A stretch of DNA of 41,751 nt from Clostridia bacterium (GTDB taxonomy: Bacteria > Bacillota > Clostridia > Christensenellales > Aristaeellaceae). The notes beneath the pieces were generated by a model. The model made no database searches and had not been told where the DNA came from. It saw nothing but the letters and a program-made list of their open reading frames with translations. Positions 1 through 7,637 of the stretch are shown piece by piece. The stretch's first letter is position 1; the number at the start of each line of letters is the position of its first letter. A program made the translations under genes and the position numbers. Location of the stretch: positions 1-41,751 of the forward strand of contig JAFWES010000002.1 in NCBI GenBank assembly GCA_017512805.1, read 5' to 3'.

Positions 1-300
1 ATCCTGGGGCATATCTCCACGGAGGTGGTGGCAGCCAATTCTTTGGCAAGCACACTGCGGAATCTGGTGATCGTGGGCTGCGGCGGATTTGGTACTGCAG
101 GCAGCATTCTGATCGGCAAGCTGTTGGGGAAAAGCGATTATGACAATGCCAGATGGGCTGGCAAGCGGGTCTTTGCAGGCTCCCTTCTGTCAGGCGCTGT
201 CAGCGGCTGTATCCTGTTTCTGCTGTACTTTTCCGTGCCGCATGCTCGTTCCGTTGGAAGAAAGCGCCGCCGCGCTGTTTCAGGGCATGCTGTTGATCCG
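1..300 (+). pseudogene. MATE efflux transporter fragment, frameshifted and truncated
   Basis: The window opens inside a gene read in frame 1. Its protein contains the stretch STEVVAANSLASTLRNLVI and then GCGGFGTAGSILIGKLLG, which are typical of the second half of MATE-family multidrug/Na+ antiporters. Around position 235-242 the reading frame shifts to frame 2, where MLVPLEESAAALFQGMLLI carries on the same protein; one surplus base explains this. Similarity stops near position 295-300, where sequence belonging to an unrelated minus-strand gene begins. The gene is therefore broken twice and should not yield a working transporter. An intact paralogue of the same family lies at 5317-6681. The 5' part is outside the window. 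Confidence 0.7.
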
Positions 301-390
301 GAGCCCGTCCGGCGTCAGGGTTCTGCCATGCAGCTGGTCGGTCAGGTACTGCTGGTACTTTTCATATTCCTTGTTCGATATCTGCTTCAT
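280..390 (-). pseudogene. N-terminal remnant of a small hypothetical protein
   Basis: On the minus strand an ATG at 390 is preceded by GGAGG at good spacing. It opens a 36-codon frame starting MKQISNKEYEKYQQYLTDQL and continuing through HGRTLTPDGLRI. The composition and the RBS make this look like a real N-terminus. I think it resembles small proteins carried by Clostridia mobile elements, but I cannot confirm that without a search. After residue ~32 the frame runs into the antisense of the broken MATE gene and stops. It is thus a fusion scar: the 3' end of this gene and the 3' end of the MATE gene were lost at one junction around 294-300. Confidence 0.4.
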
Positions 391-470
391 CGTGCCCTCC
401 GGTCATCTCGGGAAACTGGAATTTGCAGATTACCTGGATTCTTTGCTCTCGATCCAGTCAGAGGATTTGA

Positions 471-3400
471 TTAACTGCAAATCAGCTTTTCCAAAGTGCT
501 GAACAGGATCTCCGGCTCTACCGGCTTACTCAGATGAGCGTTCAAGCCAGCCTGCATGCTGCGCTGCACGTCTTCATCGAAGGCATTGGCTGTCAACGCG
601 ATGATCGGGATCGTGCCTGCATCCGTCCGATCCATCGCACGGATCGCTTTTGTGGCTTCCAGTCCATCCATCTCCGGCATGCGCATATCCATCAGAATTG
701 CGTCGTAGTACCCCGGTGCGTGTTCCGCGAACATCTCCACAGCAATCTTGCCGTTCTCTGCATGTTCGGCTGTGATTTCGCGCATGGAAAGCACCATCAT
801 GATGATCTCCGCGTTCACCTGCACGTCCTCCGCCAGGAGGATCCGACGGCCTTTCAGGTCAACGGGCTGCTTTGCAGGCTGGCGGTTCTTCTTTTCGAAT
901 GCTTTCGTGAACTCGTCCATGGCGCTTTCAGCGAACAGCGGTTTGGAAACAAAGGCGTCGACACCGGCTTCCATGGCCTCTGCGGCGATGTCGTCCCAAC
1001 TGTAGGATGTCAGGATAATCACCGGAACCTCGCTGCCGACCAGGGCGCGGATCTGTCTTGTCGTTTCCACACCATCCATATCCGGCATCTTCCAGTCAAC
1101 GAAGATGAGATCGTAGGGGGTTTGTCTTGCTTTCCGGATCCCGACCATTTTCAAGCCTTCCTGGCCGGAGGAGGCTATGTCGCTTGTTACACCCACCTGT
1201 CCAAGAACGATCTGAGCGTGTTCGCACGCAATCGGATCATCATCGATCACCAGCGCATTCAGATTCTGAGGGATGGCCCTTGGGGAAATGACATCTTTTT
1301 TCGCCTGAGCAGCTATGGGCAGCGTCACCTGAACGACAATCGTGGTTCCTTTTCCTTTTTCGCTGTCCACAGAAATACTGCCGTTCATCAGCTCTATTAT
1401 GTTTTTCGTGATCGCCATGCCAAGACCGGTGCTCCCATATTTGCTGGTTGTCGAGGAATCCTCCTGGCTGAACGGGTCAAACAGCTTTGGCAGGAATTCT
1501 TTGCTTATGCCGATGCCGGTATCGCGGATCGTAAAGCGGAGCGCGGACTGACCGCCAAATCTGGCAGTTTCTTCGAGCATGAAGATAACACTGCCTCCGG
1601 ACGGGGTAAACTTAACCGCGTTCCCCAGAATAATCAGGATCACCTGGCGCAGCTTGATCTCATCCCCGATAAACCGATCTTCTATATGACCTTTGATCCG
1701 GCAGTCATACTCTATGCTTTTTTCTTTGCACTGACTGCTGATGAGGGTATTGATCTGCTCAAGAACTCTGGCAAAGGAGAACTCCTCATTTTTCAGTGAC
1801 AGACGTCCTGATTCAATGCGGGACATATCAAGTACAGAATTGATGATATCCAGCAGGTGATGCGCGGAGAGACTGATTTTTTCAAGGTTCTCCCGTGTGC
1901 TGTCAGAGATGGTCGCGTCGGCCAGCACAATGCTGTCCAGCCCGATGATGGCATTCATCGGTGTGCGGATCTCGTGGCTCATGTTGGACAGGAAGGCAGT
2001 CTTCGCCCGGTTCGCAGCCTCCGCAGCAACCAAGGCGTCGCTCAGCGCTTCGCTCTGTTCCAGCGTCCTTCTCATTTCTTCGTCGACATCCATAAAGCAC
2101 ATGCTCACAGCGTGAACCAGATGATCATCCCGATCCTCCGGACGCCGGACTCCGGCAAAGCGAATCATCTCATAGCTCTCCCGCCCGTTTCGCTTTACCA
2201 TATATCGGTGGGAGATCACCAGCTTTTCCCTCAAGCCTTCACGGATTGCGTCTGGCTGTATGAAATCAAGAAAAGCGCCGCGATGCTTCTCGATGATATA
2301 TTTTTCCGCATATGCTGTCAGCATATTCAGATACGGAAACTTCTCCCCGACTTTGAGGCCTTCATCAAGCGCTGTATGCGCCTGGTAGCAGATCCCTTCG
2401 TTTTTGTCCAGCTCCAGATAATATACGCCCCAGTAGTCTGAAGCCAGGGCCGTGATCATCTTCCCGGACTCCGCGATGGTGTCGTTCGCCGCAGCAATCG
2501 TACTGTCCGCCTCGGCGATGATCCTCCTGCGCTGCCTGATATACCGGATGATGAAGCAGGCTCCCACGCAAAGAAACAGCGAAACCAGAATGGCCAGAAG
2601 CGTTACGCCGTTTCGATTCGCGTTGCTGATCATGGTTTGATAGACTTCCGGCGGGAAATATACAACGATGTAATAGTCCGAAGAGCCGCCAATATAAGCG
2701 GCATATCCAACGGAGTCCCTGCCCGAGTCGCGGAATGTAAACGGAAAGTTGTTTCCGCCGGAGAAATCCGGCATTTCCATGTCCATGATCCCATCCCGCA
2801 CAGCGGTTTGAAAATTGTCGAACAGTTCGTTTCCGGCAGTGTTCTGGATCACTGTGCCATCCCGGTCGCACAGCACCGCTTCGCAGGGATAATCAAAGAT
2901 GGAAACTGAGATCAGGCTTTTGATCCGTTCCTCTCCGAAGAATCCGACCACAACTCCGATGATCTCGCCCTCTTCCCACCCGTTTGCATAGACCGGCGCA
3001 TAGAAACCAAACTGCCTCTCTGTGGCTAGAACAGGTGTCAGAACATACGTTACCCCGGAATGGCCTTCTATGCCGCGCTGATAGTATTCCCGCTGGGAGA
3101 CGTCCGCCTGTACGCTGATTCCTCGTGGCGAGTAATACCGACCATAGCGATCGACGTACCGAAGATAATCAAAGCCGAAGCGTTCCTGATAAAGGGACAG
3201 AATATCATAGATCTGCGTCGATGCTGTCTCCGGAACATCCACTTCGCTTTCCGCGTTCAGTGCGGATGCATCAAATCCTCTGCTGAGGAATTCCGCCTCG
3301 AGTGCAATGGAAGCGGTATTAATGTGATGGAGGTTTTCCTCAAAAAAGATATCCAGCGAGGCCGCCCGGTTTGTGGCAGTGTCTTCAATATAGTTCCGGT

Positions 3401-3524
3401 TCTGGGCGGTGATTCGGCTCACATTTGAATGGTAGAACACGGCAAACGCAATGAAAATACCAAGTGCCAGAATCAAAACGCCTATGATATTCTGATGCCT
3501 GTTATTTCGCACTTTTCTATCCAT
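471..3524 (-). CDS. Hybrid sensor histidine kinase with two receiver domains
   Basis: A 1017-residue membrane sensor. One TM helix at about residues 13-31 and a second at about 304-327 flank an extracytoplasmic dCache-like sensor region. A PAS-like stretch (about 345-480) follows. The HisKA domain has FLSNMSHEIRTPMN with the phospho-accepting His517. The HATPase domain shows the N box (Asn635 in LGNAVKFTP), DTGIGI (Asp668) and GSTGLGM. Receiver 1 (about 755-865) has phospho-acceptor Asp810 and receiver 2 (about 892-1015) has Asp946; both have the conserved Lys near their ends. There is no Hpt or DNA-binding output domain, so phosphate must pass to another protein or the receivers act by protein contact. 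An AAAGGGTGG ribosome binding site precedes ATG 3524. No partner regulator lies beside it, so it looks like an orphan kinase. The ligand is unknown. Confidence 0.93.
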   Translation of the reverse strand: MDRKVRNNRHQNIIGVLILALGIFIAFAVFYHSNVSRITAQNRNYIEDTATNRAASLDIFFEENLHHINTASIALEAEFLSRGFDASALNAESEVDVPETASTQIYDILSLYQERFGFDYLRYVDRYGRYYSPRGISVQADVSQREYYQRGIEGHSGVTYVLTPVLATERQFGFYAPVYANGWEEGEIIGVVVGFFGEERIKSLISVSIFDYPCEAVLCDRDGTVIQNTAGNELFDNFQTAVRDGIMDMEMPDFSGGNNFPFTFRDSGRDSVGYAAYIGGSSDYYIVVYFPPEVYQTMISNANRNGVTLLAILVSLFLCVGACFIIRYIRQRRRIIAEADSTIAAANDTIAESGKMITALASDYWGVYYLELDKNEGICYQAHTALDEGLKVGEKFPYLNMLTAYAEKYIIEKHRGAFLDFIQPDAIREGLREKLVISHRYMVKRNGRESYEMIRFAGVRRPEDRDDHLVHAVSMCFMDVDEEMRRTLEQSEALSDALVAAEAANRAKTAFLSNMSHEIRTPMNAIIGLDSIVLADATISDSTRENLEKISLSAHHLLDIINSVLDMSRIESGRLSLKNEEFSFARVLEQINTLISSQCKEKSIEYDCRIKGHIEDRFIGDEIKLRQVILIILGNAVKFTPSGGSVIFMLEETARFGGQSALRFTIRDTGIGISKEFLPKLFDPFSQEDSSTTSKYGSTGLGMAITKNIIELMNGSISVDSEKGKGTTIVVQVTLPIAAQAKKDVISPRAIPQNLNALVIDDDPIACEHAQIVLGQVGVTSDIASSGQEGLKMVGIRKARQTPYDLIFVDWKMPDMDGVETTRQIRALVGSEVPVIILTSYSWDDIAAEAMEAGVDAFVSKPLFAESAMDEFTKAFEKKNRQPAKQPVDLKGRRILLAEDVQVNAEIIMMVLSMREITAEHAENGKIAVEMFAEHAPGYYDAILMDMRMPEMDGLEATKAIRAMDRTDAGTIPIIALTANAFDEDVQRSMQAGLNAHLSKPVEPEILFSTLEKLICS

Positions 3525-3577
3525 CTTATACCACCCTTTCAGAATTCAATCTGGTGATATAGGAAACCAGAGTCAAC

Positions 3578-3675
3578 TTAGATCTCATAGTCCTCATGGG
3601 AAAACGGAAGAATCTCCGGATCGATACCATATCTCTTTTTGTGTAAGCATCTATTTGCTCACGGATCATTTTCAT
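3578..3675 (-). pseudogene. Remnant of a MmcQ/YjbR-like gene (tentative)
   Basis: On the minus strand, just upstream of the hybrid kinase, one frame reads MIREQIDAYTK. After a one-base shift in an A-rich run the neighbouring frame reads RYGIDPEILPFSHEDYEI and then stops. The second piece resembles the N-terminal YGIxPE motif of MmcQ/YjbR (CyaY-like fold) proteins, which are usually ~110-130 residues. Only ~33 residues remain, so the gene is frameshifted and cut off. The family assignment rests on my memory of the motif. Confidence 0.3.
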
Positions 3676-3730
3676 TGCCACATGCCATCTCTCCAAATTC
3701 CGATTTGTCGATAGCCGACAATCTCAAAAT

Positions 3731-4216
3731 TCAATCATCCAGAGTATGATAGTATGGACAGATATCTTCATAATGTCCATCCTTCATTCTAAACCCGCCG
3801 GGAATCGTCCCGAGCTGGATAAAGCCCAGCCTTTCATACAAATGCCGGGCATGGATATTGCTTTCCACCACCGCATTGAACTGGAGAACACGGAATCCGA
3901 GTTCTTTTGCCTTCTCCAGGCAATCCAGTACCAGTTTTTCCCCGATATGCTGCCCGCGCACAGAGGAAGAAACAGCATAGCTGGCATTGCAGATATGCCC
4001 GCAACGCCCGACATTGTTCGGATGCAGGATATAAAGGCCGATGATTTTCCCGCCATCATCCGCCACTCCGGTATAACTTTGGGAGGCAAAAAAGGCTTTC
4101 CCGCTTTCCATATCCAGGCATTCTTCCTGTGGAAAGGCGATTCCTTCCTCGACAATCTCATTCCATATCGGAATCATTTGTTCCAGATCTGCCTCTGTAT
4201 ATTCTCTGATCTGCAT
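3731..4216 (-). CDS. GNAT family N-acetyltransferase
   Basis: A 161-residue single-domain GNAT protein that should move an acetyl group from acetyl-CoA to an unknown amine. It begins MQIREYTEADLEQMIPIWNE, the usual opening of the fold. It has the acetyl-CoA pyrophosphate-binding motif A around VRGQHIGEKLVLDCLEKAKE, followed by NAVVESNIHARHLYERLGF, the standard GNAT motif B. Length is normal and the frame is intact. GAAGGAGG stands at correct spacing before ATG 4216. It is a single gene between remnants, so context gives no substrate. Proteins of this shape are often annotated as phosphinothricin- or RimI-like, but nothing here supports a specific name. Confidence 0.88.
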   Translation of the reverse strand: MQIREYTEADLEQMIPIWNEIVEEGIAFPQEECLDMESGKAFFASQSYTGVADDGGKIIGLYILHPNNVGRCGHICNASYAVSSSVRGQHIGEKLVLDCLEKAKELGFRVLQFNAVVESNIHARHLYERLGFIQLGTIPGGFRMKDGHYEDICPYYHTLDD

Positions 4217-4312
4217 TGCCAGCCTCCTTCAGTTGAATCGTTATTATGAAGCAGAAAATCAAAAGTTAATCTGCTTTCCTCCGTTCGCCCTGATGGTTAG
4301 ATATTTCAAAAG

Positions 4313-4433
4313 TTACAGCTCATTCTGTGATTGCTTTTTTTCCGACAGATAACAGATCATATTCAGCGAATCCGGCAAGCCTTCATCAACATATCCGGAA
4401 TCTGCAAAGCCGTATTTCTCGTATCCTAAACAT
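4313..4433 (-). pseudogene. Gutted GNAT acetyltransferase downstream of the antitoxin-like gene
   Basis: Directly after the stop of the antitoxin-like gene (4437) lies GAGGAG, six bases, then ATG at 4433: a proper translation start for a second operon gene. After only a few bases the sequence enters, in another frame, codons for LGYEKYGFADSGYVDEGL and then PDSLNMICYL, which read like the C-terminal strands of a GNAT acetyltransferase, ending at TAA 4313. The start codon and the last ~38 codons survive, while the ~100-codon body is gone. GNAT proteins serve as toxins in some toxin-antitoxin pairs, so this may be a disarmed toxin. That is inference from position only. Confidence 0.45.
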
Positions 4434-4436
4434 TTT

Positions 4437-4685
4437 TTACTCCTCAAATTCAGACAGATCCAATGCTGAGGAAACTTTTCCCTTCTTCATATTTTCAACA
4501 GCACTGTCCATCATCTTCAGAGTATTTGCAGATACTTCAAACGGCTTCGTCAGCACTCTTGGCTCCAGGATAATCCTGTGATCCGGAAGAACAGAGACAT
4601 GGTAGTACTCGTATCCAGCTTCACGCAGCGTAAGCCTCTTTTTTGAATCCAGTTTTGCATCATATTCCCGTACAGCAGCTTCCAT
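4437..4685 (-). CDS. Antitoxin-like small protein (possible AbrB/MazE-like fold)
   Basis: An 82-residue protein starting MEAAVREYDAKLDSKKRLTL. GGAGG lies 8 bases before ATG 4685, while the more upstream ATG codons sit on or too close to that ribosome binding site, so this start is preferred. The first half (DSKKRLTLR...YYHVSV...GRIILEPR-like pattern) resembles small antitoxins and AbrB-type beta-barrel regulators. The C-terminal half is acidic and helical (ALDLSEFEE), as in toxin-binding tails. A consensus promoter and a perfect 18-bp palindrome lie immediately upstream, matching an autoregulated toxin-antitoxin operon. The next gene is a gutted GNAT, so this may be an orphan antitoxin. No database check was possible. 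Confidence 0.6.
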   Translation of the reverse strand: MEAAVREYDAKLDSKKRLTLREAGYEYYHVSVLPDHRIILEPRVLTKPFEVSANTLKMMDSAVENMKKGKVSSALDLSEFEE

Positions 4686-4708
4686 ATTCATTTCCTCCAC
4701 AATCACAT

Positions 4709-4726
4709 AAGTGGGATATCCCACTT
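4709..4726. promoter_or_regulatory. Perfect 18-bp palindrome, likely operator of the antitoxin-like gene
   Basis: AAGTGGGATATCCCACTT equals its own reverse complement. It begins 3 bases downstream of the -10 box of the minus-strand promoter and covers the expected transcription start. A dimeric protein bound here would block initiation, which is the classic layout for autorepression by an antitoxin. The binding protein is inferred, not shown. Confidence 0.6.
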
Positions 4727-4728
4727 GA

Positions 4729-4757
4729 ATAATACAGTTTCAGAGCACAGCTGTCAA
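4729..4757 (-). promoter_or_regulatory. SigA-type promoter for the antitoxin-like gene
   Basis: Minus-strand TTGACA (4752-4757), 17-bp spacer, TATTAT (4729-4734). The -35 is a perfect match and the -10 matches 5 of 6. It points at the gene starting at 4685, with a leader of about 37 bases. Confidence 0.75.
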
Positions 4758-4816
4758 TTGCATTTTTGCAGAGATAACTCAAAAGTTAAGTGGCTACTGC
4801 CAAATCCCGAACGACC

Positions 4817-4954
4817 ATGTTTCAGGCACAATCAAAGTACCACAAAACACGGTCTTCTGAAAGTGATTATTCGTTGCCTCAAATCGTCCCGCTATTTGGA
4901 CAATTTGCGGTGGCAGACAATTCTGATCCGCTTTATAATGAGGTCGGCCCTTGA
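4817..4954 (+). CDS. Short ORF of unknown meaning before the MazF-like gene
   Basis: A 45-codon frame starting MFQAQSKYHKTRSSESDY and ending near DNSDPLYNEVGP. It has protein-like composition and may be the remains of an upstream partner of the PemK/MazF-like gene, which starts 36 bases further on. There is no ribosome binding site before its ATG and I do not recognise a family, so it could be chance. This 305-base stretch (4686-4990) otherwise contains only the promoter and palindrome described separately. Confidence 0.2.
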   Translation: MFQAQSKYHKTRSSESDYSLPQIVPLFGQFAVADNSDPLYNEVGP

Positions 4955-4990
4955 GGCCTTTGTAAGCCCCAGGGAAATGAGGTCTGGTGA

Positions 4991-5284
4991 ATGATCAGGG
5001 CAGAGCAGGGAGACATCCTGCGCGTCAGCGGAATCAACTGGCCTGTGATTGTTGTCAGTAACAATCATTTCAATCAGATCGGTGAGGCAATCGTTTGCCC
5101 AATCCTGAACAATATCACGCAGAATGCTGTTCATCTGCCGATCCGTGTTTCCACTTCTGCCGGGGAACTTCAGGGACATATTGCGTGCGAGCATTTACGC
5201 CATGTGGATCTGAACGTGAGGGGAAATATACTACGTAAAATCATTCTTGACGGCGTGCTTTCTCCTATTTATACTACGTCCTGA
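4991..5284 (+). CDS. PemK/MazF-like toxin
   Basis: A 97-residue protein. The motifs EQGDILRVSG, then WPVIVVSNNHFN, VCPI, and CEHLRHVDLNVRG follow the order of the PemK/MazF endoribonuclease fold (CcdB/PemK beta-barrel), which in active members cleaves single-stranded RNA. It is a little short: the C-terminal helix normally present (about 10-15 residues) seems missing or altered after residue 83. GAGG lies 11 bases before ATG 4991, and the ATG overlaps the stop of an upstream frame as ATGA, hinting at translational coupling to a lost partner. No convincing antitoxin is adjacent on the same strand. The antitoxin-like gene at 4437-4685 is divergent, so pairing is uncertain. Confidence 0.65.
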   Translation: MIRAEQGDILRVSGINWPVIVVSNNHFNQIGEAIVCPILNNITQNAVHLPIRVSTSAGELQGHIACEHLRHVDLNVRGNILRKIILDGVLSPIYTTS

Positions 5285-5316
5285 TATTCATCTGACCGGG
5301 ATGCAGGAGGCATGGC

Positions 5317-6681
5317 ATGGGAATTCGGAGAAGCGCAATTGACATGACAGCAGGACCGATTCTGCGGAACGTAATGGTTTTCGCCATTCCCCTGGTGCTC
5401 GGAAACATTCTGCAGCAATTGTATACCACCGTGGATACCCTGGTGATCGGCGCCTACTGCGGCACCGCTTCGCTGGCGGCCGTAGGCACCAGCTCGCAGC
5501 CGGTGGAGGTTGTCCTGTGCATTTTCCTGGGAATCGGCGCCGGCGTTTCCATCCTGGTCTCCCAGTTCGTCGGCTCCGGCAACAGGCTAAAGGCCAGGGA
5601 TGTGAGTCGGACGGCCTGCGCCTTCGTCTGGATCTGCGGCGTGGCGGTCAGCCTGCTGGGCATTCCTGCCGCGCCGCTGATTCTCCGCTTCATGCAGGTT
5701 CCGGAGGACGCCATGGATCTGGCGGTAACCTATGTGCGCATCGTTCTCGCCGGGTCCCTGGGCAACATCGGCTATAACCTGAACGCCGGGATCCTGCGGG
5801 GCATGGGAAACAGTTCTGCCTCCCTGTTTTTCCTGATGATTTCCTGTGCCGTTAATGCGGCGCTGGATCTGGCCCTGGTGGCGGGGCTGGGCATGGACGT
5901 CACCGGCGCCGCCCTGGCCACCTGCGTTTCCGTCTACATCAGCTGGTTCGTCAGCATTCTCTATATCCGGAAGTATTATCCGGAGCTGAATTACCCGGTG
6001 TTTACCCTGAAAGCCTCCGCTGCGCACCTGAAGCAGATTCTTCGGATCGGCATTCCCATCGGCCTGAACCATTCCCTGTATTCCCTGGGCCATATCGCCC
6101 TGCAGACGCTGGTCAACGCCCAGGGCTCCGTCTTCATGGCGGGGCAGGCTGTGTCCGGGCGGATTACCGGGCTCGCCAGCATCGCCATCTCCGGCCTTTC
6201 CTCGGCGGCAACCACCTTCTCCGGCCAGAATTTCGGTGCCGGAAGGTATGACCGGCTGCGGCAGGGTTATCGCCGGATCCCCCTGGCTTCGGGGGTGATT
6301 ACCCTCGCTGCGGGCCTCCTGTTTCTGCTGATCCGCGCCCCGATGCTCCGGCTCTTCAGCCAGGATGAAGCGGTTCTGATGTACGCGGATCGATATGTTA
6401 CCGTAGATCTGCTGGGCCATTGGATGTTTGCGGTTTTCAATGCCATCCTCTGCATCGTCAACGGGGTGGGAATGGTGCGGGTTACGATGGTTGTTAATCT
6501 TCTGATGCTCTGGGCCGTGCGTATCCCCTGCGCGTATATGATCCGCACCTGGTTTGACGGCACCTGGATCATGCTGAGCGTTCCGATTTCATTCGCCTTC
6601 GGCATGTGCTGCATGATCGGTTTCTGCACGTTTTCCCGGAAATGGAAGGAAATCATTCAGCGGCCCGTCGGGACCGGCTGA
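5317..6681 (+). CDS. MATE family efflux transporter
   Basis: A 454-residue integral membrane protein with the usual 12 TM segments in two related halves. It opens with DMTAGPILRNVMVFAIPLVL and LQQLYTTVDTLVIG, the signature of the NorM/DinF MATE superfamily, which exports cationic drugs or metabolites in exchange for Na+ or H+. The repeated motif reappears in the second half near ILRIGIPIGLNHSLYSLG. The start is fixed by AGGAGG at 5305-5310, six bases before ATG 5317. It stands alone, 32 bases after the MazF-like gene, and runs convergent to bioY. Substrate cannot be told from sequence. Confidence 0.93.
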   Translation: MGIRRSAIDMTAGPILRNVMVFAIPLVLGNILQQLYTTVDTLVIGAYCGTASLAAVGTSSQPVEVVLCIFLGIGAGVSILVSQFVGSGNRLKARDVSRTACAFVWICGVAVSLLGIPAAPLILRFMQVPEDAMDLAVTYVRIVLAGSLGNIGYNLNAGILRGMGNSSASLFFLMISCAVNAALDLALVAGLGMDVTGAALATCVSVYISWFVSILYIRKYYPELNYPVFTLKASAAHLKQILRIGIPIGLNHSLYSLGHIALQTLVNAQGSVFMAGQAVSGRITGLASIAISGLSSAATTFSGQNFGAGRYDRLRQGYRRIPLASGVITLAAGLLFLLIRAPMLRLFSQDEAVLMYADRYVTVDLLGHWMFAVFNAILCIVNGVGMVRVTMVVNLLMLWAVRIPCAYMIRTWFDGTWIMLSVPISFAFGMCCMIGFCTFSRKWKEIIQRPVGTG

Positions 6682-6700
6682 TCCTCCCATCGATCCGCGA

Positions 6701-7222
6701 TCAGAGATGCAGCGCCCTTCGGAGCCTGTCGGACAGCAGCAGGGCCAGGGCCAGCTTGACCAGATCCGGCAGGAGAAAGGGGACCACGCACCAGGCAAGC
6801 GCCGTGCCCAGGGCGATGGCGCCGCTCTGGCGGGTGTATACGAGGATGAACCAGGCGGTTCCGAAGGCATAGCAAAGCAGGAGACCCAGGAGCATGGAGA
6901 CGATCCGAACGCCCCGGCTGTCCCTGCTCAGCCGCTCTCCGACCCAGTAGACGAGCCCCATGAGGATGAATCCCAGCAGGTACCCTCCGGTGGTTCCGAA
7001 AAGGATGCCGATGCCTCCGCTGAAGCCCGCGAACACGGGGACGCCCAGGGCCCCCAGCAGAAGATAGACCAGGATGGCAGCGGTGCCCCGCTTGCCGCCC
7101 AGGAGTCCCAGCGTGCAGAAAACGGCGAAGGTCTGCAGCGTGAAGGGAACCGCTGCCGGGATGCTGATCCACGAGCACACCGCCATCAGCGCGGCGCACA
7201 CCGCCCCAAAAGCCAGATCCAT
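6701..7222 (-). CDS. bioY: Biotin transporter BioY
   Basis: A 173-residue membrane protein, the substrate-binding S component for biotin uptake (ECF-type or solitary BioY). Diagnostic features are VPFTLQTFAVFCTLGLLGGK and the glycine-rich GGIGILFGTTGGYLLGF, followed by further TM segments; six helices are plausible. The ATG at 7222 is favoured because AAAGGA lies nine bases upstream; an in-frame ATG at 7252 would overlap the preceding gene by 17 bases. It is the third gene after birA and the DUF1284 gene, so biotin uptake is tied to biotin sensing here. No ecfA/ecfT genes are in the window, so energising would have to come from elsewhere. Confidence 0.92.
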   Translation of the reverse strand: MDLAFGAVCAALMAVCSWISIPAAVPFTLQTFAVFCTLGLLGGKRGTAAILVYLLLGALGVPVFAGFSGGIGILFGTTGGYLLGFILMGLVYWVGERLSRDSRGVRIVSMLLGLLLCYAFGTAWFILVYTRQSGAIALGTALAWCVVPFLLPDLVKLALALLLSDRLRRALHL

Positions 7223-7235
7223 GGTCTGAAATCCT

Positions 7236-7637
7236 TTATTTGTCCTTTGCATCTATCCATCCCTCCCGGGTGTTCCTGCACAGGCCGAACCATTCGCAGC
7301 ACCCGCATATCTTCCCAAACGTATCCTTTTCAAGCACCTGCTCCCTGGCCTCGCGGGCCAGCACGCTCCAGCTGCGCGTTTCGCCCGCGGAGAAGCCGCA
7401 GGCCTCCAGGACGCCCCTGTCCAGGCGGTTTACCTTTTCCTCGGAATCGCATCTGCCGCCGGCTATATGCGGGCAGGCGGCACAGATATCGTCCCGTCCT
7501 TCGACCAGGGTGACAGCCGTGTCGGGACGGGCTTTCAGCCGGCAGATGAGCGCGTCCATGCCGGCCGCAAAAGCGTCATCGTACCCGTGGCCGGTGTACT
7601 TCTGGACGCACAGCAGATGATGGGGCCGCATCTTCAT
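7236..7637 (-). CDS. DUF1284 domain protein, cysteine-rich
   Basis: A 133-residue protein beginning MKMRPHHLLCVQKYTGHGY, the conserved opening of DUF1284. Cysteines cluster as CAACPHIAGGRC and CGCCEWFGLC, suggesting metal or iron-sulfur binding, although no activity is established for the family to my knowledge. Its ATG overlaps the birA stop (ATGA at 7634-7637) and bioY follows within 14 bases, so the three genes are co-transcribed and translationally coupled. Its place inside a BirA-regulated unit hints at a role in biotin or lipid metabolism. That is context only. Confidence 0.82.
   Translation of the reverse strand: MKMRPHHLLCVQKYTGHGYDDAFAAGMDALICRLKARPDTAVTLVEGRDDICAACPHIAGGRCDSEEKVNRLDRGVLEACGFSAGETRSWSVLAREAREQVLEKDTFGKICGCCEWFGLCRNTREGWIDAKDK

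Noticed and set aside
534-1799. Long plus-strand open frame of 421 codons opposite the hybrid kinase
   Set aside because: Antisense shadow of a gene with clear kinase and receiver motifs; its own translation has no recognisable domain.
6657-7199. 180-codon minus-strand frame overlapping bioY
   Set aside because: Alternative frame of bioY; Arg/Gly/Pro-rich without any domain.
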